From: a virus | Length of the DNA stretch: 36,713 nt | Strand: one strand, 5' to 3' | Virus record (IMG/VR): IMGVR_UViG_3300033153_002448 | Span: 1-36,713 of that record | In this document: positions 10,580 through 16,579 of the stretch, one piece after another | Layout of the letters: the number at the start of each line of letters is the position of its first letter | How positions within the stretch are numbered: the first letter of the stretch is position 1 | The notes under the pieces: generated by a model | What the model saw: the letters and a program-made list of their open reading frames with translations, nothing else | Told to the model about the DNA's origin: nothing | Database searches by the model: none | Program-made: the position numbers and the translations under genes

Positions 10580-11016
10580 AAAAAACGATTTAGTACTTTA
10601 GCATATTCCTCTTGTGATAACAAAGCTTGAGCACCGTCAACCAACGTACCGATACTAAAGAACTTTTCAGCCTCTTTATCTGAACAACCAATAACAACTA
10701 CAAATAAATCTAGCAAAGCTTCCTGAGAAGAAACCTTTCCAATAGCTGCTATCAACGCCCATGTACTACCAAGAGCAGAAGCTGGGTTAGTATCATCTGT
10801 TACAAGTACACCCGCCAACCTATCGCCATAATCTCCAATCCAATTTAACAAATCAGAAACCTGTTTAGCCTGTGCTACACCAGTCTTAATTAGATTATAT
10901 TCTTTATCTCCTACCATCACTGTCTCAGGCAAAGACTCTTCTTCTTCAACTAGTTCCACTACTTCCTCTAGTTCTTCTTCAATTATTTCTTCTTCTTTCT
11001 TAATATCTTCTGCCAT
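10576..11016 (-). CDS. Tail assembly chaperone (gpG-like), 146 aa
   Basis: Lies between the major tail protein and the tape measure gene, the standard place for the shorter tail chaperone. Residues 1-35 are extremely acidic (EEEIIEEELEEVVELVEEEE). The rest is a compact helical domain (VAQAKQVSDLLNWIGDYGDR; LLDLFVVVIGCSDKEAEKFF). The gene ends CGT TTT TTC TAA, which places a slippery heptamer directly before the stop. A terminator-like hairpin lies between this gene and the third major tail protein gene, so it is probably transcribed at a lower level than the tube protein. No sequence motif is diagnostic by itself; the call rests on position plus frameshift architecture. Confidence 0.82.
   Translation of the reverse strand: MAEDIKKEEEIIEEELEEVVELVEEEESLPETVMVGDKEYNLIKTGVAQAKQVSDLLNWIGDYGDRLAGVLVTDDTNPASALGSTWALIAAIGKVSSQEALLDLFVVVIGCSDKEAEKFFSIGTLVDGAQALLSQEEYAKVLNRFF
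10579..10585 (-). other. -1 programmed frameshift slippery heptamer TTTTTTC
   Basis: On the minus strand, codons CGT TTT TTC TAA place T TTT TTC in the zero frame, matching the X XXY YYZ pattern. Slipping back one base gives an open frame running 141 codons to the stop at 10154. The stop codon follows the slippery site at once. Confidence 0.85.
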
Positions 11017-11032
11017 TTCCTCATCTCCTTAT

Positions 11033-11083
11033 ATATAAAAACACCCCACAACAACTCCATCGTGCTTGGAGCTACTGTAGGGT
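11033..11083 (-). terminator. Rho-independent terminator after the third major tail protein gene
   Basis: On the minus strand, a 16-bp stem including several G-U pairs (arms 11068-11083 and 11043-11058, 9-nt loop) is followed by a T-rich run at 11033-11042. It lies between the tail protein and chaperone genes and probably lowers expression of the downstream tail genes relative to the tube subunit. Confidence 0.8.
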
Positions 11084-11106
11084 ATTAAATTTATTACTTG
11101 TTTAGT

Positions 11107-11637
11107 CTACGGGAAAGTTGCTGGTTTTTCTGTACGATACAGTTCTCCGTCTCCAGAGAAATCCACATCTAATGTTACATAATCTTCATTAGGTGTTGAC
11201 ATATCAATTGAACCCAAAATTATTTTCCCTAACCAATATTGTGCTGGTTCTGTGTCATCTGTAGGAGCGTCGTTAGTTTTACTGTTGATGAACATTACCC
11301 ACAAGCTTACGCCTGCTTTCATTTCAGTAAAGATTGTATCATTAGTTGTGTCAAGGTATCCTGACATGCTTCCTGACCAATCCATATAAAGTCTAGCCTT
11401 GCCTACCCAAGCGTCTGCTGGGTCTTCAACGAATACTTTATGTTCTGCAATATCTACTGAAATACTTATTGAAAACTCATTTCTTTCTGGAAACTGAACC
11501 CAGTTATAATTCGTTGGGTAATCTGTATCCCATACTAGAGTATCTGTACTCCATTTAGGTAGTTCGCAGGTTTCTCCCGATGCGTCTGTATCTGAAACAA
11601 ACAAAATATCGGCATCAATTCCTATAATAGCTGCCAT
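11107..11637 (-). CDS. Major tail (tube) protein, undecorated paralog C (176 aa)
   Basis: The last and shortest of three tandem paralogs. All begin MAAIIGIDADILFV and share the block FPERNEFSIS...DTTND and GSIDMSTPNEDYVTLDVDFSG. This copy has only a short loop where the other two carry an 80-residue Gly-rich insert. Position just before the chaperones and tape measure gene, and size, fit a tail tube subunit. It is the only paralog with a late-type promoter directly upstream (11725-11739) and a terminator directly downstream, so it can be transcribed as a single gene. I infer it is the main tube subunit. Many codons differ from the other copies while the protein is nearly unchanged. Confidence 0.85.
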   Translation of the reverse strand: MAAIIGIDADILFVSDTDASGETCELPKWSTDTLVWDTDYPTNYNWVQFPERNEFSISISVDIAEHKVFVEDPADAWVGKARLYMDWSGSMSGYLDTTNDTIFTEMKAGVSLWVMFINSKTNDAPTDDTEPAQYWLGKIILGSIDMSTPNEDYVTLDVDFSGDGELYRTEKPATFP

Positions 11638-11676
11638 GTTTTTATCTCCTGTTAATAGTTTGTCCTATAAACCCTC

Positions 11677-11712
11677 CTAAATGATTACAACCTCTACACA
11701 GTTCTCAGTCAT
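11677..11712 (-). CDS. Possible 11-residue leader peptide before the major tail protein
   Basis: In the leader between the 11725-11739 promoter element and the tail protein, ATG at 11710-11712 opens MTENCVEVVII and stops at 11677-11679. The stop overlaps a TTTAGGAGG sequence that could be a ribosome binding site. A weak purine-rich stretch precedes the ATG. It may be a translated leader or chance. Confidence 0.2.
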   Translation of the reverse strand: MTENCVEVVII

Positions 11713-11724
11713 TTTTCTTCTCTC

Positions 11725-11739
11725 ATTAACTATAATCAT
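11725..11739 (-). promoter_or_regulatory. Phage-specific late-type promoter element, site 1
   Basis: The minus strand reads ATGATTATAGTTAAT, identical to three other sites in the window except for one A/T position. No -35-like hexamer is shared upstream. It lies 88 bp before the start of tail protein paralog C. Twelve bases of it, with flank (11733-11744), are repeated inverted at 11676-11687. Confidence 0.7.
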
Positions 11740-11760
11740 TTAGGTATACTAGTAGTGAAA

Positions 11761-12546
11761 CTAGTAAGGCATTTCGGAACGGTACAATTGTCCACTACCA
11801 GAGAAGTCTACGTCAAGTGTAACGTAGTCCTCATTAGGAGTTGACATGTCGATTGAGCCTAGAATAATCTGCCCAAGCCAATACTGCGCTGGCGCAAAAT
11901 CATCTGTAGGTGCATCATTTGTTTTGCTGTTTACAAACATTGCCCAAATATCTTCTCCTGCTTTCATCTCTGTAAAAATTTCATCATTAGTTGTGTCTAG
12001 GTAACCACTCATACTACCAGACCAGTCCATGTAAAGTCTAGCTTTACCAACCCATGCGTCAGCGGGGTCTTCTACAAATACTTTATGCTCGGCAATATCA
12101 ACTGAGATAGAAATTGAAAATTCATTTCTCTCAGGAAATAATGTCCAAGAATAAGTACTATCATTTACTAACACTGTCCACTCTGTGTCGTCTGTACTCC
12201 AAGGTGGTAGAACCAAAGAGTTAATTGTTAAAGTATCAATTGTAAGACCTGTACCACCTGCTGGTGATACTGTTGTTGCCATTGCATCATCCCCTATTAC
12301 ATATCCAGAACCAACTTCAATTCTGGTAATACTATCAGGAACGCCAGCAGTTGCTAACATTGAAAAAGTAGCTGCTACGTCTTGGCTTGCTCCGCCAGTT
12401 ACGGTGATTACGTCACCAGTATCATTATAGCCAGAACCTGCCACAGCAATACCAGCTGTTGCAATACCACCTTGTAGTGTCTCTGCATCTACTGTACTTT
12501 TCTTTACGAACAGGATGTCAGCATCTATACCGATTATTGCTGCCAT
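11761..12546 (-). CDS. Major tail protein paralog B with inserted Gly-rich domain (261 aa)
   Basis: Same fold signature as paralogs A and C (MAAIIGIDADILFV at the start; FPERNEFSIS block; GSIDMSTPNEDYVTLDVDFSG near the end). Residues about 25-105 are an insert absent from C: GGIATAGIAVAGSGYNDTGD, then VTGGASQDVAATF, then VGSGYVIGDDAMATT. The first 39 bases are nearly identical to those of paralog A, whereas the rest has many silent differences. It sits 28 bp after paralog A, with no promoter seen between them, so it probably depends on transcription from upstream. I infer a tail-tube subunit carrying a surface domain; decorated tube subunits are known from lambda gpV and SPP1 gp17.1*. Confidence 0.8.
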   Translation of the reverse strand: MAAIIGIDADILFVKKSTVDAETLQGGIATAGIAVAGSGYNDTGDVITVTGGASQDVAATFSMLATAGVPDSITRIEVGSGYVIGDDAMATTVSPAGGTGLTIDTLTINSLVLPPWSTDDTEWTVLVNDSTYSWTLFPERNEFSISISVDIAEHKVFVEDPADAWVGKARLYMDWSGSMSGYLDTTNDEIFTEMKAGEDIWAMFVNSKTNDAPTDDFAPAQYWLGQIILGSIDMSTPNEDYVTLDVDFSGSGQLYRSEMPY

Positions 12547-12574
12547 ATTATTTACTCCTATTTACTAAGTTTTA

Positions 12575-13372
12575 TTACGTCTGTACGCCAGAGCCATAAG
12601 GCATCTCTGAGCGATACAGTTGACCACTTCCAGAAAAGTCAACATCCAATGTCACATAGTCTTCGTTAGGGGTTGACATATCAATAGAACCTAATATAAC
12701 TTTTCCTAACCAATACTGTGTTGGTGTTTCGTCGTCGTTTGGTGCATCATTTGTTTTACTATTAATGAAGATTACCCATAGGTCATCTCCAGATTTCATG
12801 CTTACAAAGATTGTATCATTAGTTGTGTCCAAGTAACCAGACATTGAGCCTGACCAGTCCATATACAACCTTGCTTTTCCTACCCACGCATCTGCTGGGT
12901 CTTCCACGAATACTTTGTGTTCCGCAATGTCCACCGAGATGGAAATACTAAACTCATTTCTTTCAGGGAATTGTACCCAAGAATACGAAGCATCATCTAC
13001 TAGTACTGTCCACTCTGTATCATTTGTGCTCCAGATTGGTAAGCATAGTGGGCTGATTGTATCAACATCAATTGTAAATGCATCATCACCACTACCTGTA
13101 ATCTTTGTGGTAGCAATACCTGTATCTGATGTTTGATACCCAGACCCTGGATTTGTAATTACAAATGACGTAACTGCGCCAGTTCCTGTGCATGTTAAAA
13201 TTGCTGGATAATCTACTGCTGCTCCACCAGTTACACTAACGGTATCACCGTCTGCGTAGCTAGCACCACCTACTGCAATTGAAGCAGTAGCAATTCCGCC
13301 TTTTGTAATAGCACTTATTGTATCGTTTGCAACGAATAGGATGTCAGCATCTATACCGATTATTGCTGCCAT
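12575..13372 (-). CDS. Major tail protein paralog A with inserted Gly-rich domain (265 aa)
   Basis: First of the three tandem tail protein genes. It has the conserved start MAAIIGIDADILFV, an insert at residues about 24-107 (GGIATASIAVGGASYADGD; VTGGAAVDYPAIL; NPGSGYQTSDTG), and the common core. It ends with a short extra tail, YGSGVQT. Its ribosome binding site AGGAG lies inside the end of the preceding gene, which it overlaps by 13 bp, suggesting coupling. Its insert is clearly homologous to that of paralog B, so the domain was probably acquired before A and B separated, or was copied between them. Confidence 0.8.
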   Translation of the reverse strand: MAAIIGIDADILFVANDTISAITKGGIATASIAVGGASYADGDTVSVTGGAAVDYPAILTCTGTGAVTSFVITNPGSGYQTSDTGIATTKITGSGDDAFTIDVDTISPLCLPIWSTNDTEWTVLVDDASYSWVQFPERNEFSISISVDIAEHKVFVEDPADAWVGKARLYMDWSGSMSGYLDTTNDTIFVSMKSGDDLWVIFINSKTNDAPNDDETPTQYWLGKVILGSIDMSTPNEDYVTLDVDFSGSGQLYRSEMPYGSGVQT

Positions 13373-13761
13373 AGTTCACTCCTTTCTTCTTCTTCGATTA
13401 TTTCTTCTGTGATAAATTCAAACACTTCTTCAAATGTTTCCTCTTCAACTACTTCCTCTACAACTTCTTCTCTCTTTATAAATTCTATGTTCCATCTTTT
13501 CTTTACTTGTTTTACACCACTCATCAAGTTAGGCAAGTCGCCTACCTCTTCAAGTACCCACTTTCTAACTAGGAACTTGTGAGATGATGCTTTGAAAGAA
13601 GCAATCAAAGCTTCACGTAGAACTCTCTTGTTATTTATCTTTTCTTTATACTTCTCTTTCTTTGGGGCAAACTCAATAACCTCTATTGTATCAGCAGGTA
13701 TTCTAAAATCAGGTGTTGACATTCTTATTACATCCCCAAAAAACATCTTATAATATTCCAT
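13360..13761 (-). CDS. Unassigned neck/tail-region protein with glutamate-rich tail (133 aa)
   Basis: I do not recognise a family. The N-terminal two thirds are basic and mixed (KKEKYKEKINNKRVLREALI). The last 35 residues are dominated by Glu (EEVVEEVVEEETFEEVFEF), similar in style to the acidic start of the chaperone. The gene overlaps the preceding one by 1 bp (TAATG type) and the following tail protein by 13 bp. Position between a tail-terminator candidate and the tube protein would fit a tail completion or neck protein; this is inference only. Confidence 0.6.
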   Translation of the reverse strand: MEYYKMFFGDVIRMSTPDFRIPADTIEVIEFAPKKEKYKEKINNKRVLREALIASFKASSHKFLVRKWVLEEVGDLPNLMSGVKQVKKRWNIEFIKREEVVEEVVEEETFEEVFEFITEEIIEEEERSELWQQ

Positions 13762-14219
13762 TACGTTTTACCTCCGCTGTTAGCCATCAATGTAAACGGC
13801 ATAAAATAGAACGGGTGTTCTCCAACAGCTGCTTTCTCAGGTCTCTCAATTCTAATTATAGAAACCTTATCAGTACCAGTTAGTATTTTAGTTGAACCTC
13901 CGTCAAAGGCACGATACAGTAGTTCTAGTAGAGTATTCTTATCTGCCTCTGTGTTGTCTCTACCTTCAAATTGTAGTATTAGCATCCCCCCTATGTAAGT
14001 GTCCCAGCGGTCTTTAGGTGCTCTTCCGCTGTCTGTTGTGTGTGGTACTGCATATAAAAAATCTAATACAAGACCAGCACTTGTGTCCGCATCGTCATAC
14101 ATAGCTCTAATAACAGCGTCAATGTCTGCAACTGTAGAAGTGGCAGGCGTTAGTTCTGTTATTTGCGCAACTAGAAAATCTTTTACCGTAGTAACTATGT
14201 CTGCGTAAGTAGCCATCAT
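13761..14219 (-). CDS. Probable tail terminator / tail completion protein (152 aa)
   Basis: Lies two genes before the major tail protein and after a head-tail connector candidate. Its size and layout fit tail-terminator (gpU-like) proteins: an N-terminal helix (ADIVTTVKDFLVAQITELTP), a central strand region (TYIGGMLILQFEGRDNTEAD), and a late strand (HPFYFMPFTLMANSG). It starts inside the end of the previous gene (4-bp overlap) and its stop overlaps the next start by 1 bp. There is no catalytic motif. A head-closure role is the main alternative. Confidence 0.6.
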   Translation of the reverse strand: MMATYADIVTTVKDFLVAQITELTPATSTVADIDAVIRAMYDDADTSAGLVLDFLYAVPHTTDSGRAPKDRWDTYIGGMLILQFEGRDNTEADKNTLLELLYRAFDGGSTKILTGTDKVSIIRIERPEKAAVGEHPFYFMPFTLMANSGGKT

Positions 14220-14809
14220 CTTATCTTAACCCTATTCTTTTTTCCAATTAGTTGGTAGAGTATAGTATTAAGGTGTGAAATCAAACCTATGTTCTGGTTA
14301 CCAGTAACATCACTACTAAGACGTTGCCCAACAACACCCCATTCAATATCTCTATCCGCTCCCTTTCTTCCTTCATAGTTAATCATAGCAGTAATCATTG
14401 TTACAACAGCTAAATTATAAATGTCTTGGTCAGGCACAGTAGTATCATAATCAATTATAACATTTCTATACCCTTTTGGAAATCCCTCATATTGGTTTGG
14501 AACTGTAAGCACATCTTTAGCTATTAGTTCCCTACCAACTGTGTCATAACCTGTAACAGAGTAAGACACCTCATTTATAACTACAGAGTTCAGCGTGTCG
14601 ATAGGATAATCGGTAAGTAGAACTCTACCACCCGTACCTGATAAGTACTCAACAAAATTAGATGTTGTGGTAATGTCGGCTACGGATTCTTTGCCCAAGT
14701 ATTCAAGTAATAACGATTCTGCCCAACTACTCCATCTATCTTGTAATAACTCCACATCAATAGAGTAAAGGGAAAGAACGTCTGCCTTAGTGGCTACTGT
14801 CCAAGCCAT
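14216..14809 (-). CDS. Probable head-tail connector / adaptor protein (197 aa)
   Basis: First connector-type gene after the capsid region. The protein has a helical N-terminus (WSSWAESLLLEYLG), a middle strand part with LLTDYPIDTLNSVVINE and YRNVIIDYDTTVPDQD, and a helical C-terminus (AVVTMITAMINYEGRK). The pattern 'V.L..YPI..I.SV.I.G' followed by '...I.Y.AG....P..I..A....' is typical of HK97 gp6-like and related adaptor proteins that bind the portal. It overlaps the tail terminator candidate by 4 bp. Function is inferred from this pattern and gene order. Confidence 0.65.
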   Translation of the reverse strand: MAWTVATKADVLSLYSIDVELLQDRWSSWAESLLLEYLGKESVADITTTSNFVEYLSGTGGRVLLTDYPIDTLNSVVINEVSYSVTGYDTVGRELIAKDVLTVPNQYEGFPKGYRNVIIDYDTTVPDQDIYNLAVVTMITAMINYEGRKGADRDIEWGVVGQRLSSDVTGNQNIGLISHLNTILYQLIGKKNRVKIR

Positions 14810-14818
14810 TGTAACTCC

Positions 14819-15139
14819 TTATGCTGTACGTGATACTAGTCTTTGGTAGGCTACTTCGCCGATTAGAGCAAATACGCCCCAGTATGCAGCAAATTGGTCG
14901 AATGTCCATGCAATTCCAGCAGGGTCAATTTGTCCAATAAGAACCATAATCAGTGCTGCAAGAGCACCGAAGAAAGCTACTACTGCTACATGCATTTTGC
15001 TGTCTACCCAACCAGTCTTTTCCTTTAACCATTCAAGAATATTCACTGATGGGAAAAATGCGAATAGTGCGCCGAGCGCACCTATAATCAGTTGTTCTGC
15101 TGAGTACCCTGCAAAAAAGTTTGTTAAAAATTCAATCAT
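14819..15139 (-). CDS. Small membrane protein, holin-like (106 aa)
   Basis: Three hydrophobic stretches are visible: residues about 14-34 (QLIIGALGALFAFFPSVNIL), 50-70 (HVAVVAFFGALAALIMVLIG), and a weaker one at 82-98 (FAAYWGVFALIGEVAYQRL). Charged residues lie between them and the C-terminus is basic. Size and topology resemble small phage holins, but no endolysin gene is nearby and the position, between capsid and connector genes, is unusual for lysis. It is the first gene after a terminator that follows the capsid gene. It could equally be another inner-membrane or virion protein. Confidence 0.6.
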   Translation of the reverse strand: MIEFLTNFFAGYSAEQLIIGALGALFAFFPSVNILEWLKEKTGWVDSKMHVAVVAFFGALAALIMVLIGQIDPAGIAWTFDQFAAYWGVFALIGEVAYQRLVSRTA

Positions 15140-15162
15140 CTTCCTCTCCTTTATATTTCCAC

Positions 15163-15207
15163 TCTAAAAACTAAAGGGGAGACAGAGCTTTTCGCCACCG
15201 CCTCCCC
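15163..15207 (-). terminator. Terminator after the major capsid protein gene
   Basis: On the minus strand, GGGGAG (15202-15207) pairs with CTCCCC (15176-15181) over a GC-rich 20-nt loop, followed by TTTAGTTTTTAG. It lies in the 108-bp gap between the capsid and membrane protein genes and would partly separate the abundant capsid transcript from the connector genes. Confidence 0.65.
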
Positions 15208-15247
15208 AAGACGAGCTTTAGCCCGTAGCGTTCTTATTCAATTACTG

Positions 15248-16561
15248 TTACGCAGTCTTTACATGTCTCAGAACAGAGAATAGTAAAGGATTCACAATTT
15301 TCATGCATAGATATGATTTCAGCATAAAGTCATATGAATCTTTTGTTCTTGCTAGAGGTACGTAACTTACCATGCCCTCTTTTTGTGCGCCCATGCTATC
15401 AACTAGACCAAGGTATGAAGCACCATTTCTGTTGCTTGAGTTGGCTAGAACAATAGCTTGTTCGCCTGTTTCCAGACATTGTACGTTAGTGTTCACAACT
15501 GAAAAATCAGCATAAGTATATGTTTCAACAGAACCATTCACTGTTCCTGCTGAATCATATGTAAATGCTGGAATAATGTCAATCAGGCTGTGTCCGCCGC
15601 CACCAACTGGCTCAACGAAAAGCATGTATGCGTATGCGTCAGCATCTGCTGTCCATGTTACGTCTACGTCATAGTCTGCTGTTGGAGTAACTGTTGCTTC
15701 CGCAACACCTACTTGCTCACCAGCATATGTAACTGACGAAACTCTGAAACCATACTCGGAGTTTGCTGCACCAGATGTAACATCAGAACCAGCAGCTGCA
15801 CCCAGCCCTGTTACACCAGAGTCGCTTGATTTCATCATATTTGTTTTAAAGATTGGAAGACCGTCATATGTTCCCATTGTGATTTTGCCGTCAAACAACT
15901 GTGCCGAACTGATTGGCATTTGAACAATTGTTTGTAGACCGTCAACAACAGTTTTCATGTTGTTAGCCATTAGGAAGAATTTTGGGTCGTTCTCTGTACC
16001 ACGATAATCAATTAAGTCTATCATGCTGTCTAGCATAGCTAGAGTAATCTTTGCACCAGCAGCGTCTAAAATGTTGCCGGGAGCATCACTGTAAATTGCG
16101 TTTAGGATACCTGAGTACATGTATTCGTCACCAGAAAAATCTCTATCGTCAGCAACACCAAACAGTGTTGACCATTCGATAATATCTGATAGACCCTGTA
16201 CGGACAGGTCAATCTCTAGTGCTAAGGCATCTAGGTCAGCAGCTGTAACAGCTTGGTTGAATCCAGTTACCTCACCCCAGTTACGCAGGATTTTTAATTG
16301 CACAGTCTCACGGCTGTAAGTACCCTTTCTTGCGTTAGCTGGAGTGCTTTCGCCCTCGAACCAACCCTTAGGATGGGATGTAATCTTACGATATTCGTGT
16401 ACTTTGCCTTTTGCTTGTTCAACATCGAACAGACTTAGAAGCGGTTGTTTCTCAACTAGTTCGTCGTGTAGAACTGGGTCAAGGTCTTCTGAACGAAGGT
16501 CCGCAGTATCCGCTGATGTCAAAGCCTTTCTCAACATAGTTGGTTCATCAAACAGTTTCAT
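15248..16561 (-). CDS. Major capsid protein, HK97 fold, with an inserted domain (437 aa)
   Basis: It directly follows the prohead protease gene, as in HK97-type head modules. Size and overall pattern fit the HK97 fold: a helical N-arm (LRKALTSADTADLRSEDLDP), an E-loop-like region (SHPKGWFEGESTPANARKGT), a spine-helix-like region (DALALEIDLSVQGLSDIIEW), and P-domain strands (DPKFFLMANNMKTVVDGLQ; YDGLPIFKTNMM). Residues about 250-350 look like an Ig/fibronectin-III-like insert (FRVSSVTYAGEQVGVAEATV; DVTWTADADAYAYMLFVEP), probably a surface domain on the shell. The N-arm may be trimmed by the protease; no cleavage site is evident to me. The gene has its own downstream terminator. Confidence 0.85.
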   Translation of the reverse strand: MKLFDEPTMLRKALTSADTADLRSEDLDPVLHDELVEKQPLLSLFDVEQAKGKVHEYRKITSHPKGWFEGESTPANARKGTYSRETVQLKILRNWGEVTGFNQAVTAADLDALALEIDLSVQGLSDIIEWSTLFGVADDRDFSGDEYMYSGILNAIYSDAPGNILDAAGAKITLAMLDSMIDLIDYRGTENDPKFFLMANNMKTVVDGLQTIVQMPISSAQLFDGKITMGTYDGLPIFKTNMMKSSDSGVTGLGAAAGSDVTSGAANSEYGFRVSSVTYAGEQVGVAEATVTPTADYDVDVTWTADADAYAYMLFVEPVGGGGHSLIDIIPAFTYDSAGTVNGSVETYTYADFSVVNTNVQCLETGEQAIVLANSSNRNGASYLGLVDSMGAQKEGMVSYVPLARTKDSYDFMLKSYLCMKIVNPLLFSVLRHVKTA

Positions 16562-16579
16562 TGTATTACTCCTTGTAAT

